This document shows positions 20,350 through 33,180 of a stretch of DNA of 64,000 nt, piece after piece. How positions within the stretch are numbered: the first letter of the stretch is position 1; each line of letters begins with the position of its first letter. Source of the DNA: Cellulomonas uda (GTDB lineage Bacteria; Actinomycetota; Actinomycetes; Actinomycetales; Cellulomonadaceae); the NCBI RefSeq assembly GCF_006538705.1, contig NZ_BJLP01000010.1, positions 1 to 64,000 on the forward strand. The letters are read 5' to 3'. The translations under genes were made by a program, and so were the position numbers. The notes under the pieces were generated by a model, which was not told the origin of the DNA, did no database searches, and saw nothing but the letters and a program-made list of their open reading frames with translations.

Positions 20350-21324
20350 GTGAGCGACACCCTCGTCCTGCTCGACCACACCGCGGCCGGCGCGCTGCGC
20401 ACCCCCGTGCGTGAGCTCGTCACGCTCGCCCGCAGCCTGGGCGGCGCCGTGACAGCGGCGTGGGCGGTCGACGGTGCCGAGCCGGGCGCGCAGACGCTCG
20501 CGGAGCTCGGCGCGCTCGGCGTCACGCAGGTCTACCGCCTCACCTCCGACGCCGACCTGCACGCGCCCGCGGTGCTCGCCGAGGGCGTCGCCGGGCTGCT
20601 CGAGGCCACGGGGGCGCGGACGCTGCTCGCGACGTCGTCGTTCGAGAACAAGGAGGTCGCGGCGCACCTCGCGGTGACCACGGGCGCGGGCGTCGTGACC
20701 GACGCCGACACGCTCGAGCGCGTCGACGGCACGCTCGTCGCCGGCAAGACGGTGTTCGCCGGCACCTGGAGCACGCGATGCGCGGTCCGCGCGCCGCTCG
20801 CGGTCGTCCTGGTCAAGGCGAACAGCGTGGTCGCGACGGACGCCGAGGCGCCCGTCGAGCCGCAGGTCACCGAGCACGCGTTCACCGCGTCGCCGTCCGC
20901 CTCGCGCGTCCGCGTGGTCGAGCGGACCGAGCGTCCCGCGACGGGCCGTCCCGACCTGGGCAGCGCGACCATCGTCGTGACCGGCGGGCGCGGGACCGAG
21001 GGCGACTTCACGCCGCTCGAGGAGCTCGCCGACGTGCTGGGTGCCGCAGTCGGCGCCACGCGCGTCGCCACCGACGAGGGCTGGATCGGCCACGACGCGC
21101 AGATCGGCCAGACCGGGATCACCGTCTCGCCCCGCCTGTACATCGGCGCGGGCGTGTCCGGCGCGGTGCACCACCGCGGCGGCATGCAGGCCTCGGGCAC
21201 GATCGTCGCGATCAACTCCGACCCGGACGCGCCGATCTTCGAGATCGCGGACTACGGCATCGTCGGCGACCTCACGACCGTGGTCCCGCAGCTCACCGCG
21301 GAGCTGCGCCGCCTCAAGGGCTGA
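20350..21324 (+). CDS. etfA: Electron transfer flavoprotein alpha subunit
   Basis: A 324-residue EtfA/FixB protein. The N-terminal domain (LVLLDHTAAGALRTPVRELV) is followed by the conserved C-terminal FAD domain: VTGGRGTEGDFTPLEELADVLGAAVGATR, then GHDAQIGQTGITVSPRLYIG and SGAVHHRGGMQASGTIVAIN. The GTG at 20350 follows a TGAGGACC ribosome site; an in-frame GTG at 20323 lacks one. It forms the ETF heterodimer with EtfB. It converges with the APH-like kinase gene, 12 bases apart. Confidence 0.95.
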   Translation: MSDTLVLLDHTAAGALRTPVRELVTLARSLGGAVTAAWAVDGAEPGAQTLAELGALGVTQVYRLTSDADLHAPAVLAEGVAGLLEATGARTLLATSSFENKEVAAHLAVTTGAGVVTDADTLERVDGTLVAGKTVFAGTWSTRCAVRAPLAVVLVKANSVVATDAEAPVEPQVTEHAFTASPSASRVRVVERTERPATGRPDLGSATIVVTGGRGTEGDFTPLEELADVLGAAVGATRVATDEGWIGHDAQIGQTGITVSPRLYIGAGVSGAVHHRGGMQASGTIVAINSDPDAPIFEIADYGIVGDLTTVVPQLTAELRRLKG

Positions 21325-21336
21325 GACCGGACCGCG

Positions 21337-22335
21337 TCAGGTCGCTCGCAGCCAGTCGAGCGTGGCGTACGCCTGCGCGCGCTGGAACGCCCGCAGGTTC
21401 GGGATCCCCGGCGGGGCGGGCTGCACGCTCGAGCACGCGAACCAGCCCGCGAGCCCGGCGAGGCACGCGCGCAGCTCGTCGTCCGACACCCCGACCGACA
21501 ACGGGTGGTCCCGGAAGATGCGCGCGGGCTCACCGCCGCCCTGCAGCGCGACGCTCGGCAGCATGAACGCGAGGTCCAGCCACGGCGCGCCCACCGAGGC
21601 GTGCGGCCAGTCGATGAGCCACACGCGGCCGCGGTCGTAGTCGATCATCACGTTGTCGGCGCGCAGGTCGCCGTGCACCAGCGCGTCGCCCGCGCACGCG
21701 GGCAGCGAGTCCTGCTCGAGCAGGACCAGCCGCTCGAGGTGCTCGACCGCCCACCGACCCAGGTCACCGCCGTCGCGCACGAGCGCGTCGAGGTCGGACC
21801 CGGGTCCAGCGGCGAGGCGCCGCCAGCCCTGGAAGTCGTCGGCGAGCCGGTCGTCCGTGCGGGGCAGTGCGTGGCCGACGACGGGCTCGGCGTCCGCGAG
21901 CCGCCCGATCGTCGCGAGCACCTCGCCCAGGTCGTCCGGCCGCCACGGCAGCTCGGGCGAGCGCCCGTGCACCACCTCGAAGCCGAGGACCACCCACTCG
22001 CCGTCGTCGTCCGACCACAGCAGGCGCGGCGCGGGCACCTCGGGCGGGAGCGCCGCCGCGTTGCGGATCTCCGCGCGCGCGAGCTCCGGCGAGTGGGGGT
22101 TCTGGTCGGGCGAGACGGCCTTGACGAACACGTCACGGCCGTCCGCGAGCTCCAGGACCGCCGCGAACCCCGGGGAGAAGCCGCTCGTGGCGTCCGTCTC
22201 GGCGGACACCGAGGCGCCGGCGAGCTCGCTGATGCGCGCGCGCACGTGACGGGGGAGGTCGCGCCAGTCCAGCCGCTGCCCGCTGAAGGCGAGCGGCATG
22301 GCCAGGACGTCGTCGTCGGCGCTCACGGCCGACAT
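21337..22335 (-). CDS. Aminoglycoside phosphotransferase-fold kinase family protein
   Basis: A 332-residue protein of the APH/choline-kinase fold. The catalytic loop is [17 protein letters not shown] and the metal-binding motif [20 protein letters not shown]; the ATP-lobe Lys lies in [10 protein letters not shown]. These motifs are complete, so it should be an active small-molecule kinase. Family members phosphorylate aminoglycosides, sugars or amino alcohols, and nothing nearby fixes the substrate; a housekeeping metabolic kinase is as likely as resistance. The start may be ATG 22335 or GTG 22326. It is divergent from the cysteine desulfurase. Confidence 0.75.
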   Translation of the reverse strand: MSAVSADDDVLAMPLAFSGQRLDWRDLPRHVRARISELAGASVSAETDATSGFSPGFAAVLELADGRDVFVKAVSPDQNPHSPELARAEIRNAAALPPEVPAPRLLWSDDDGEWVVLGFEVVHGRSPELPWRPDDLGEVLATIGRLADAEPVVGHALPRTDDRLADDFQGWRRLAAGPGSDLDALVRDGGDLGRWAVEHLERLVLLEQDSLPACAGDALVHGDLRADNVMIDYDRGRVWLIDWPHASVGAPWLDLAFMLPSVALQGGGEPARIFRDHPLSVGVSDDELRACLAGLAGWFACSSVQPAPPGIPNLRAFQRAQAYATLDWLRAT

Positions 22336-22416
22336 CCTGCCAGGTCCGGCCCGGACGGTGCGCCCCCCGTCCGGGGACGCACCGCTGTCGCACGCACGGG
22401 TTCGTAGACTCCAGGG

Positions 22417-23673
22417 GTGACCGCTGCCCGCACCACCGCGTACCTCGACCACGCGGCGACCACGCCGATGCTGCCCCAGGCGGCTCGCGTGCTGACCGAG
22501 GAGCTCGCGCGCACCGGGAACCCGTCGTCGCTGCACGCGTCCGGCCGGGCCGCGCGGCGCGTCGTCGAGGAGGCGCGCGAGCGTCTCGCCGCGTCGCTGG
22601 GCGCGCGGCCCAGCGAGGTGCTGTGGACGTCCGGCGGCACCGAGGCGGACAACCTCGCGATCAAGGGGCTGTTCTGGGCGCGCCGCACGCAGGACGCGTC
22701 GCGGCGCCGGATCCTGGTCTCCGCGGTCGAGCACCACGCCGTGCTCGACCCCGCGTTCTGGATGGCCGAGCACGCGGGCGCCGAGCTGGTCCTGCTGCCC
22801 GTCGACCACGAGGGCGTCGTCGACCTCGACGCGCTGCGCGCCGAGCTCGAGGCGAACGCCGAGCACGCGGCGCTGCTGTCGGTCATGTGGGCGAACAACG
22901 AGGTGGGCACGCTCCAGCCGCTCGCCGAGGTCGTCGCGCTCGCGCGCCGGTACGGCGTGCCGGTGCACGCCGACGCGGTGCAGGCCGTCGGCCAGGTCCC
23001 GGTGGACTTCGCCGCGAGCGGGCTCGACGCGCTCACGGTGACCGGGCACAAGGTGGGCGGGCCGGGCGGTGCGGGTGCGCTGCTCGCGCGCCGCGGGCTC
23101 GAGCTGACGCCCGTGCTGCACGGCGGCGGCCAGGAGCGCGGCGTGCGCTCGGGCACGCTCGACGCGGCGCTGCTCGCGTCGTTCGCGGTTGCGGTCGAGG
23201 AGGCCGTGACGACGCGCGCGAGCGCGGCGCCGCGGCTCGCCGCCCTGCGCGACGAGCTCGTCGCGGGCGTGCGGGCGATCGACCCGACCGCCGTGCTGCG
23301 CGGCCCCGCCGACCCGGCGCGGCGCCTGCCCGCCAACGCGCACCTGACGTTCCCCGGCTGCGAGGGCGACTCGCTGCTGTACCTGCTCGACTCCGCGGGC
23401 GTCGAGGCGTCGACCGGCTCGGCGTGCCAGGCGGGCGTGCCGCGCCCGTCGCACGTGCTGCTCGCGATGGGTGTCGACGAGGACGACGCGCGGGGCGCGC
23501 TGCGGTTCTCGCTCGGGCGGACGTCCACGTCCGACGACGTCGCGGCGCTGCTCACCGCACTCCCGGCGGTGCTCGAGCGCGCGCGGGCCGCCGGGCTGTC
23601 GGGCTCGTCGCGAGCGACCTCGTCGTCCGCCGCCCCGCGCGCTGCGGGCACGCACGACGAGCAGGTGGCGTGA
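22417..23673 (+). CDS. Cysteine desulfurase (NifS/IscS type)
   Basis: A 418-residue PLP enzyme releasing sulfur from L-cysteine. Visible landmarks are [12 protein letters not shown] at the N-terminus, [34 protein letters not shown], the PLP Lys K212 in [10 protein letters not shown] and catalytic C337 in [11 protein letters not shown]. The C-terminus carries a variable Ser/Ala tail. It overlaps mnmA by TGATG, so it probably supplies persulfide for tRNA thiolation as well as Fe-S work. TAGACT lies 6 bases before the GTG start, fitting leaderless transcription. Confidence 0.93.
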   Translation: MTAARTTAYLDHAATTPMLPQAARVLTEELARTGNPSSLHASGRAARRVVEEARERLAASLGARPSEVLWTSGGTEADNLAIKGLFWARRTQDASRRRILVSAVEHHAVLDPAFWMAEHAGAELVLLPVDHEGVVDLDALRAELEANAEHAALLSVMWANNEVGTLQPLAEVVALARRYGVPVHADAVQAVGQVPVDFAASGLDALTVTGHKVGGPGGAGALLARRGLELTPVLHGGGQERGVRSGTLDAALLASFAVAVEEAVTTRASAAPRLAALRDELVAGVRAIDPTAVLRGPADPARRLPANAHLTFPGCEGDSLLYLLDSAGVEASTGSACQAGVPRPSHVLLAMGVDEDDARGALRFSLGRTSTSDDVAALLTALPAVLERARAAGLSGSSRATSSSAAPRAAGTHDEQVA

Positions 23674-24863
23674 TGCGGGTGCTCGCGGCCCTGTCCGGGG
23701 GCGTGGACTCGGCGGTCGCCGCCGCGCGCGCCGTCGACGCGGGGCACGAGGTCGTCGGCGTGCACATGGCGCTGTCCCGCACACGCGACCAGCTCCGCAC
23801 CGGCTCACGCGGGTGCTGCTCGATCGAGGACGCGGGGGACGCGCGCCGCGCGGCCGACGTGCTCGGCATCCCGTACTACGTGTGGGACCTGTCCCAGCGG
23901 TTCGAGGAGACGGTCGTCGCCGACTTCCTGGCCGAGTACGCGGCGGGTCGCACCCCCAACCCGTGCGTGCGCTGCAACGAGCACGTCAAGTTCGCGACGC
24001 TGCTCGACAAGGCTCTCGCGCTCGGGTTCGACGCCGTGTGCACGGGGCACTACGCGCGCGTCGTCGAGCGCGCCGACGGGACGCGTGAGCTGCACCGCGC
24101 GCGCGACGCCGCGAAGGACCAGTCCTACGTGCTCGCGGTCATGGGGCCCGACCGCCTCGCGCGGTCGCTGTTCCCGCTCGGCGACGTCTCGTCCAAGGAC
24201 GAGACCCGCCGCGAGGCTGCCGAGCGCGGGCTGTCCGTCTCGGCGAAGCCCGACTCGTACGACATCTGCTTCGTCGCCGACGGCGACACCCAGGGCTTCC
24301 TGCGCGACCGGCTGGGCGCGCAGCCCGGCGAGGTCGTGGACTCCCGCGGCGAGGTCGTCGGGACGCACGACGGCGCGTACGCCTACACCGTCGGGCAGCG
24401 CCGTGGGCTCGCGCTCGGGCGTCCCGCCGCCGACGGACGACCGCGCTACGTGCTGCGCGTCGAGCCCGTGGCCAACCGGGTGGTCGTCGGACCGGCCGAC
24501 GAGCTCGTCGTCGACCGCGTGCTGGCCGACCGGGCGGTCTGGTACGACGACCGGTACGACGCCTGGCGCGACGACGCGGCGCGCGCCGGCGGCGGCCTCG
24601 GGCCCGTGAGCGTGCAGGTGCGCGCGCACGGCGCTCCCGTGGCCGCGACGGTCGAGCCGCCCGCGCGCCACGGCGAGGTGGACCGCGTCGCGGTGCGGCT
24701 GCACGAGCCGCTGCGCGGGGTCGCACCGGGGCAGTCCCTGGTCGTGTACGCCGGCACGCGCGTGCTCGGCCAGGCGACGGTCACCTCGACCGAGCGCGTG
24801 GGAGGCACCGCACAGGCCACTGCGCAGGCACCTGCACAGGCCGTCGTGCGGACCACCGCGTGA
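23673..24863 (+). CDS. mnmA: tRNA-specific 2-thiouridylase
   Basis: A 396-residue enzyme making 2-thiouridine at position 34 of Lys, Glu and Gln tRNAs. The PP-loop is [11 protein letters not shown] near residues 7-17. The two catalytic Cys are C98 in TPNPCVRCN and C199 in [23 protein letters not shown] and the C-terminal beta-barrel (RYVLRVEP) are typical. The last 25 residues form an Ala/Gln/Thr-rich tail ([11 protein letters not shown]) not expected in the family core. The start overlaps the desulfurase stop, indicating coupling of sulfur donor and acceptor. Confidence 0.95.
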   Translation: MRVLAALSGGVDSAVAAARAVDAGHEVVGVHMALSRTRDQLRTGSRGCCSIEDAGDARRAADVLGIPYYVWDLSQRFEETVVADFLAEYAAGRTPNPCVRCNEHVKFATLLDKALALGFDAVCTGHYARVVERADGTRELHRARDAAKDQSYVLAVMGPDRLARSLFPLGDVSSKDETRREAAERGLSVSAKPDSYDICFVADGDTQGFLRDRLGAQPGEVVDSRGEVVGTHDGAYAYTVGQRRGLALGRPAADGRPRYVLRVEPVANRVVVGPADELVVDRVLADRAVWYDDRYDAWRDDAARAGGGLGPVSVQVRAHGAPVAATVEPPARHGEVDRVAVRLHEPLRGVAPGQSLVVYAGTRVLGQATVTSTERVGGTAQATAQAPAQAVVRTTA

Positions 24864-25873
24864 TCGGCGTCAGCGGCCCGGGCGCCTGGCCCGGCGAGGA
24901 CGTGCTCGAGGCCCAGACGACCGTGCTCGGCGACCTCGTCGACGTCCCGCCCGAGGTCCGCGGGCTGCCGTTCCTGGTCCACCTGCCCGCGCGCGGCCCG
25001 TCCGGCACGCTCGTCGCGCGCACGCTCGGCCTGCTCGTCGACCTGCCCGCCGAGCTCGGACCGCACGGCTGGCGGCTCGCCGACCGCCCGGGCGGCGACC
25101 TCGCCCGCACGCGCGCGGCGACGCGCGAGGACCTCGACGCGCTCGCGGTCGCCGGGCACGGCTACGCGGGTCCGCTCGTCGTGCCCGTGCTCGGCCCGGT
25201 GACGCTCGCGGCGACGGTGTACCTCGCGCGCGGCGACCGCGCGGTCGCGGACGGTGGCGCGCTGCGCGACCTCGCCGACTCGCTCGCGGCCGGTGTCGCG
25301 GAGCACCTGGGCGCCGTCCGACGGGCCGTGCCGGGCGCCGAGCCGCTCGTGCTCGTGCACGAGCCGTCGCTCGCGCAGGCCGTCGCGGGAGTCCTGCCGT
25401 CGTTCTCCGGCTACGCGCGGCTGCGCCGGGTGCCGGGACCGCTCGCGGCCGAGCGGGTGGGGACGGTGGTCGACGGCGCGCGGTCGGGCGGCGCGGGCGG
25501 CGTCGTCGTGCACGGCGGCGCGGCGTGGACGACCGTCCCGACCGTCCGTGCGGCCGGTGCCGACGCGGTCGCGCTCGAGGTGGCGGCGCTCGACGAGCCG
25601 GGCTGGGAACGCGTCGCGGAGGCGGTCGAGGCGGGCCTGCGGCTGTGGGCGCACGTGCCGCCGCAGCGCTCGTCGCAGTGCGCGGGGCCGGACGCGGTGG
25701 GCCAGGCGCGCACCGTCACGGAGCGGTGGCGCCGGGTCGGGCTGCCCGCGGCGGGCCTCGACGACGTCGTGCTGCTCGCGCCCGAGCCGACGGGCGGTCC
25801 CGACGAGGCGCGCGGTGCGCTCGCGGGCGTCGTGCGGGCCGCTCGCGTGGTCGCGGAGACGGTGCACGGCTGA
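24860..25873 (+). CDS. MetE-like (cobalamin-independent methionine synthase fold) protein, function unknown
   Basis: A 337-residue protein overlapping mnmA by GTGA. It starts [25 protein letters not shown] and resembles the C-terminal TIM barrel of Met[32 protein letters not shown] recalls the TGPVT region, [11 protein letters not shown] the D-E-P-A strand and [12 protein letters not shown] the end of the barrel. It is about half the length of MetE and the usual His-x-Cys zinc site is not evident (SSQCAGPD is the only Cys context). Similar proteins sit between mnmA and ligA in other actinobacteria (recalled, not checked). A role in methyl transfer or tRNA modification would be speculation. 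Confidence 0.7.
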   Translation: MIGVSGPGAWPGEDVLEAQTTVLGDLVDVPPEVRGLPFLVHLPARGPSGTLVARTLGLLVDLPAELGPHGWRLADRPGGDLARTRAATREDLDALAVAGHGYAGPLVVPVLGPVTLAATVYLARGDRAVADGGALRDLADSLAAGVAEHLGAVRRAVPGAEPLVLVHEPSLAQAVAGVLPSFSGYARLRRVPGPLAAERVGTVVDGARSGGAGGVVVHGGAAWTTVPTVRAAGADAVALEVAALDEPGWERVAEAVEAGLRLWAHVPPQRSSQCAGPDAVGQARTVTERWRRVGLPAAGLDDVVLLAPEPTGGPDEARGALAGVVRAARVVAETVHG

Positions 25874-25971
25874 CCCGCGCAGGCGCCGTGGCCGGGCGGT
25901 CGCACGCACGGGTCCCGGGCGGTTCGTCGTACGCTGCACGGGCGCGACCGGCGCGCGAGGCGAGGAGAGAC

Positions 25972-29676
<3,705 letters not shown>

Positions 29677-29684
29677 CCTGACGT

Positions 29685-29711
29685 CCTGTGCACAGGCGGT
29701 CCGAAACCGCC
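29685..29711. terminator. Palindrome and short hairpin after the acetyltransferase gene
   Basis: CCTGTGCACAGG is a perfect 12-base palindrome (29685-29696), and GGCGGT/ACCGCC with a 5-base loop forms a small stem at 29695-29711. Together they could end the mnmA-ligA-region transcripts weakly, or bind a protein. No T-tract follows. Confidence 0.35.
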
Positions 29712-29838
29712 CACACCGAGTCTTGGTCTCTGACATACTGCTCCGTTACTCACGGCCGGGGACGCTCGCTCCCGCCGCAGAGGACGGCTCATCCGCCCGT
29801 GCACCCGCCCGACCCGGCGAGAAAGAGGTAGCACCCCC

Positions 29839-30306
29839 GTGACCGTGTTCTTCGTGGTCGGCGCCATCGGCCTCCTGCTGCTCGTCCTGTCGCTCGTCGT
29901 GGGCGAGATCTTCGAGTCCTTCGAGATCGGCGACGGTGGCATCTCGGGCCTGGCGGTGGGGATCGGCGCGGTGGTGTTCGGTGCGTCCGGCGTGCTCGCG
30001 CGCTCGGCCGAGCTCGCCGACGTCTGGGCCTACGTCATCGCGGCGGCGTTCGCGGTGGTCGCCGGGCTCGTCGCCCAGACCGTGATCACCAAGCTCGCCG
30101 CGTCCGAGGACGCCCCGCCGCCGCCGCTGGAGGGGGCCTTCGGGGTCCTGACCTCGACGACGGGCCCCGAGGGCGGCGAGGTCCGGCTCGAGGGCGTGCG
30201 CGACCTCGAGAGCCGGCTCGCGTGGGCCGACGAGGAGCTGCCGGCGGGGACCCGCATCGTCGTCGTCGGGGTCTCCGGGTCCCGCGTCCGCGTGCGGCGC
30301 GCCTGA
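29839..30306 (+). CDS. NfeD-like membrane protein
   Basis: A 155-residue protein with three to four hydrophobic segments (VFFVVGAIGLLLLVLSLVVGE; ISGLAVGIGAVVFGASGVLA; WAYVIAAAFAVVAGLVAQTVI) and a C-terminal soluble OB-like domain (LEGAFGVLTSTTGPEGGEVRL to GTRIVVVGVSGSRVRVRR), the short NfeD layout without the ClpP-like protease domain. It lies 88 bases before a flotillin gene, the standard NfeD/SPFH partnership in which NfeD helps organise flotillin in membrane microdomains. AGAGGT precedes the GTG start. Confidence 0.82.
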   Translation: MTVFFVVGAIGLLLLVLSLVVGEIFESFEIGDGGISGLAVGIGAVVFGASGVLARSAELADVWAYVIAAAFAVVAGLVAQTVITKLAASEDAPPPPLEGAFGVLTSTTGPEGGEVRLEGVRDLESRLAWADEELPAGTRIVVVGVSGSRVRVRRA

Positions 30307-30340
30307 CACCGGGCCGCGCGGCCCACCCCTACCACCCGTC

Positions 30341-30360
30341 CCCGCGGCACAGGCCGCGGG
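30341..30360 (+). terminator. 8-bp stem, 4-base loop hairpin between nfeD-like and flotillin genes
   Basis: CCCGCGGC and GCCGCGGG form a perfect stem around ACAG, 34 bases before the flotillin ATG. It lacks a T-tract, so it may set the ratio of the two transcripts or stabilise mRNA ends rather than fully terminate. Confidence 0.4.
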
Positions 30361-30394
30361 CCTGAAGAGAGGAGCCCGGGGCGACCCGGACACC

Positions 30395-31873
30395 ATGCCC
30401 GACTTCCTCAGCAGCGGCTCGGCGGTCCTCGCCGTCCTCGCGCTCGTCATCGCGTTCGTCGCGGTCATCACGCTCGTCGCCAAGCGCATCCGGCGCGTCC
30501 CGCCGAACGAGGCCCTCGTCATCGTGGGCCGGGGCGCCGGCAAGAACGCGGGCGACGGCGGCCAGCGCGTCGTCGTCGGCGGGCGCGTCTTCGTCTGGCC
30601 CGTGCTCCAGCAGGGCTTCCCGATCTCGCTCGAGCAGCGTCAGATCGGCATCACGGTCGAGGGCGTCGACAAGAACCGGATCAAGCTCGCCATCAAGGCC
30701 TCGATCAACTTCAAGGTCCGCGGGGACGAGGAGGGCGTGCGACGCGCGGCCCAGCGGTTCCTCTCGCAGCAGGCGACGCTCACCGACGTCATCAAGGAGT
30801 CCCTCGAGGGCTCGCTGCGCTCGATCATCGGCGACATGACGATCGAGCAGATCATCTCCGACCGCAAGTCGCTGCAGGACGCGGTGGTCGCCTCGACGAA
30901 GACGGACCTCGCGGAGCAGGGCCTGCAGGTCGACCTGCTCAACATCTCGGACATCTCCACGCCGGGCTCGGACTACCTGGCGAACCTCGGGCGCGCCGAG
31001 GCGGCCCGTGCACGGCAGGTCGCCGAGGTGAAGGAGGCCGAGGCGCAGCAGGTCTCCGAGTTCGCGAAGATCGTCGCGGCCGAGGCCATCGCCGAGCGCC
31101 AGCGCGACCTCGCGCTCAAGCAGGCGACGATCAAGGCGGAGACCGACCGCGCGAACGCGGAGGCGGACGCCGCGGGCCGGCTCGCACGCGCCGAGCAGGA
31201 CAAGCTGGTCGCCCTCCAGGAGCGTGAGGCGCTCGCCGAGAAGGCCAAGGTCACCGAGGAGCAGCTCGACATCGACGTGCGCAAGCCGGCCGAGGCCGCC
31301 GCGTACGCCGCGGTCCAGCAGGCGACCGGTGAGCGTGACGCCGCGAACGCGGCGACCGAGGCGGACGCGTTCAAGCGCACGCGCATCGCCGAGGCGAACA
31401 AGGTCGCGGCGGTGAACGACGCGGAGGCCGCCGCGCAGGCCACCATCCGTGCCGGTAACGCCGAGCGCGACCGGCAGCTCGCCGAGGCGCAGGCGGTCGA
31501 GGCCCTGGGTCTCGCACGGGCCGCCGCCGCGAAGGCCGAGGGTCTGGCCGCCGCCGAGGCGACCAAGGCGCAGGCCGAGGCGCTGCGCGAGCAGGGCGAG
31601 GCGATCCTCGCGCAGCAGGTCATCGGCGTGCTCCCGGAGATCGTGCGCGCGGCGTCCGACCCGATCGCGGCGATCAAGCAGCTGACCGTGGTCTCGACCG
31701 ACGGCGCGTCGGCGGTCACCAAGACCGTCGGCCAGGTGCTCGGCGAGGGCCAGGAGGTCGTCAAGTCGCTCACGGGCATCGACATCGCGGCGGTGCTCTC
31801 GGGCGCCGCGGGAGGCGTGGCCGCGGGCGTGCTGAACCACCAGGGCGGCAACCACACCGACACCCGCTCCTGA
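30395..31873 (+). CDS. Flotillin-like SPFH/band-7 protein
   Basis: A 492-residue protein: one N-terminal transmembrane helix (SAVLAVLALVIAFVAVITLV, residues about 9-29), an SPFH domain (VPPNEALVIVGRGAGKN to about residue 190 with LQVDLLNISDIS), then a long Ala/Glu/Lys-rich coiled coil (about 200-400) with repeated AEA and EA-rich heptads, and a Gly/Ala-rich tail. This is the YqiK/FloT architecture of scaffold proteins in membrane microdomains. It pairs with the NfeD-like gene upstream. A GAGAGGAG ribosome site precedes the ATG. Confidence 0.88.
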   Translation: MPDFLSSGSAVLAVLALVIAFVAVITLVAKRIRRVPPNEALVIVGRGAGKNAGDGGQRVVVGGRVFVWPVLQQGFPISLEQRQIGITVEGVDKNRIKLAIKASINFKVRGDEEGVRRAAQRFLSQQATLTDVIKESLEGSLRSIIGDMTIEQIISDRKSLQDAVVASTKTDLAEQGLQVDLLNISDISTPGSDYLANLGRAEAARARQVAEVKEAEAQQVSEFAKIVAAEAIAERQRDLALKQATIKAETDRANAEADAAGRLARAEQDKLVALQEREALAEKAKVTEEQLDIDVRKPAEAAAYAAVQQATGERDAANAATEADAFKRTRIAEANKVAAVNDAEAAAQATIRAGNAERDRQLAEAQAVEALGLARAAAAKAEGLAAAEATKAQAEALREQGEAILAQQVIGVLPEIVRAASDPIAAIKQLTVVSTDGASAVTKTVGQVLGEGQEVVKSLTGIDIAAVLSGAAGGVAAGVLNHQGGNHTDTRS

Positions 31874-31879
31874 TCGGCG

Positions 31880-31924
31880 CCGGTCGGCCCGGGGTCCGCG
31901 CTCAGCGCTCCTCGGGCCGACCGG
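31880..31924. terminator. Bidirectional terminator candidate between flotillin and nrdI
   Basis: CCGGTCGGCCCG (31880-31891) is perfectly complementary to CGGGCCGACCGG (31913-31924), giving a 12-base stem with a 21-base loop. It spans the 28-base gap between two convergent genes, with the right arm inside the 3' end of nrdI, so it could serve both. Confidence 0.5.
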
Positions 31925-32375
31925 TCCCCGCCGGTCCCTCGTCGAGCGGGCGGTCGGCGCGGGAGGCGTCGAGCGCGGCGTCGAGGTCGGCCAGCAGCCG
32001 CCGGCACTCCTCGACGTCCCACGGCGTGCCCGCGAGCTCGAACTCGAACAGCACGGGCCGGCCGGACGCGCGGGCGACGAGCCGCGCGGCGTCCTGGTAG
32101 TAGCGGCCGAAGTTCCGGTTGCCCGAGCCGATCACGCCGACGAGCCGGCGGCGGTTGGCCGCCGAGCGCAGGAACCGCCGCACGGCCTCGGGCACGGTGT
32201 CGTTCGCGTCGTTGCCGGTCTTGTACGACGGCGTGAGCAGCACCCAGGGCCCGTCGGCCTCGGACAGGCGGACCTCACGCTGCGCGAGGTCGTGCACGGG
32301 CCGCTCGAGCCGCTGCGCGAAGGACCGCACGAGGCCGCTCGCGGACGAGTAGTAGTACACCGGGATGACACGCAC
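31902..32375 (-). CDS. nrdI: Ribonucleotide reductase assembly flavodoxin NrdI
   Basis: A 157-residue flavodoxin-like protein. It begins VRVIPVYYYSSASGLVRSFAQRL (FMN phosphate loop YYSSASG), then WVLLTPSYKTGND and LVGVIGSGNRNFGRYYQDAA, the distinctive NrdI signatures. NrdI supplies oxidant to assemble the dimanganese cofactor of class Ib reductase NrdF. The usual nrdH, nrdE and nrdF neighbours are absent. GTG 32375 was chosen at the first strand; the frame stays open upstream but without similarity. Divergent from the 138-residue unknown gene by 67 bases. The C-terminal about 15 residues are low-complexity. Confidence 0.88.
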   Translation of the reverse strand: MRVIPVYYYSSASGLVRSFAQRLERPVHDLAQREVRLSEADGPWVLLTPSYKTGNDANDTVPEAVRRFLRSAANRRRLVGVIGSGNRNFGRYYQDAARLVARASGRPVLFEFELAGTPWDVEECRRLLADLDAALDASRADRPLDEGPAGTGRPEER

Positions 32376-32442
32376 GTCCGTCAGGATCGCCCGCTGCCCC
32401 CGCGTGCTCGCGGGCAGATGGTCCCGGCCCGATACTGGGCGT

Positions 32443-32859
32443 GTGATCTCACGCGACCTGGCCCTGCGGCTGCGGACCACCGGCCTGCACTGGCACCCGA
32501 CCTCGGGCGACCGGTTCGGGATGCTGGTCGACGGCGTCGACGAGGTGTTCACGGTGAGCGAGATGACGATCGAGGCGCACCACTACGCGACGGGCACGGT
32601 CCTGGGGTTCAACGGCACCACGGAGTGGGCGCTGGACTCGGTCGAGCTGCAGGACGCGGTGTGGCTGCCGCGCGAGGACCAGCTGCGCGAGCTGCTGGGC
32701 GGGACGTTCCGGTCGCTCGCGCGTGCGACGGACGGCAGCTTCCAGGTGCTCGTCGAGCTCGCGGGACGGCCCGAGCAGGTGTTCACCGCGCCGCACGCGG
32801 AGGACGCGTACGCGCTCGCGCTCCTCTCACTGATCGAGGCGGCGGTCGACCGGACCTGA
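32443..32859 (+). CDS. Conserved actinobacterial protein of unknown function upstream of gatCAB
   Basis: A 138-residue soluble protein starting VISRDLALRLRTTGLHWHPTSGDRF, with FTVSEMTIEAH, TVLGFNGTTEWALDSVELQDAVWLPREDQLRELLGGTF and a final AHAEDAYALALLSLIEAA-like helix. I recall similar proteins upstream of gatCAB in other actinobacteria, often labelled pilus assembly protein CpaE, but it has no P-loop and is far too short for CpaE, so that label looks wrong. GATACT lies 6 bases before the GTG start. It ends 21 bases before gatC. Confidence 0.75.
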   Translation: MISRDLALRLRTTGLHWHPTSGDRFGMLVDGVDEVFTVSEMTIEAHHYATGTVLGFNGTTEWALDSVELQDAVWLPREDQLRELLGGTFRSLARATDGSFQVLVELAGRPEQVFTAPHAEDAYALALLSLIEAAVDRT

Positions 32860-32880
32860 CGCACGTCTAGACTCCGTGGC

Positions 32881-33180
32881 ATGTCCACCCTCTCCCGCGA
32901 CGAGGTCGCGCGTGTGGCAGGGCTGGCCCGGATCGACCTGTCGCCCGCCGAGCTCGACCGGCTCGCGGGCGAGCTCGACGTCATCGTCGAGTCGGTCGCG
33001 CGCGTGAGCGAGATCGCCACCCCGGACGTGCCGGCCACCAGCCACCCCCTGCCGCTGACGAACGTGTTCCGTGCCGACGTGCCCGAGCCCCCGGTGGACC
33101 GCGCCGCGGTGCTCGCCGCGGCGCCGGCCAGCGAGGACGGCAAGTTCCTGGTGCCGCAGATCCTGGGGGAGGACGCATGA
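32881..33180 (+). CDS. gatC: Asp/Glu-tRNA amidotransferase subunit C
   Basis: A 99-residue GatC with the typical [24 protein letters not shown] start and a conserved C-terminal [10 protein letters not shown] segment. It stabilises the GatA-GatB complex that amidates Glu-tRNA(Gln) and Asp-tRNA(Asn). TAGACT lies 7 bases before the ATG with no ribosome site, so the mRNA is probably leaderless here. It overlaps gatA by ATGA. Confidence 0.95.
   Translation: MSTLSRDEVARVAGLARIDLSPAELDRLAGELDVIVESVARVSEIATPDVPATSHPLPLTNVFRADVPEPPVDRAAVLAAAPASEDGKFLVPQILGEDA

Noticed and set aside
21337-22335. Antibiotic-resistance aminoglycoside phosphotransferase
   Set aside because: Only the generic kinase-fold motifs are present. 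There are no mobile elements or other resistance genes, so a resistance claim is not supported.
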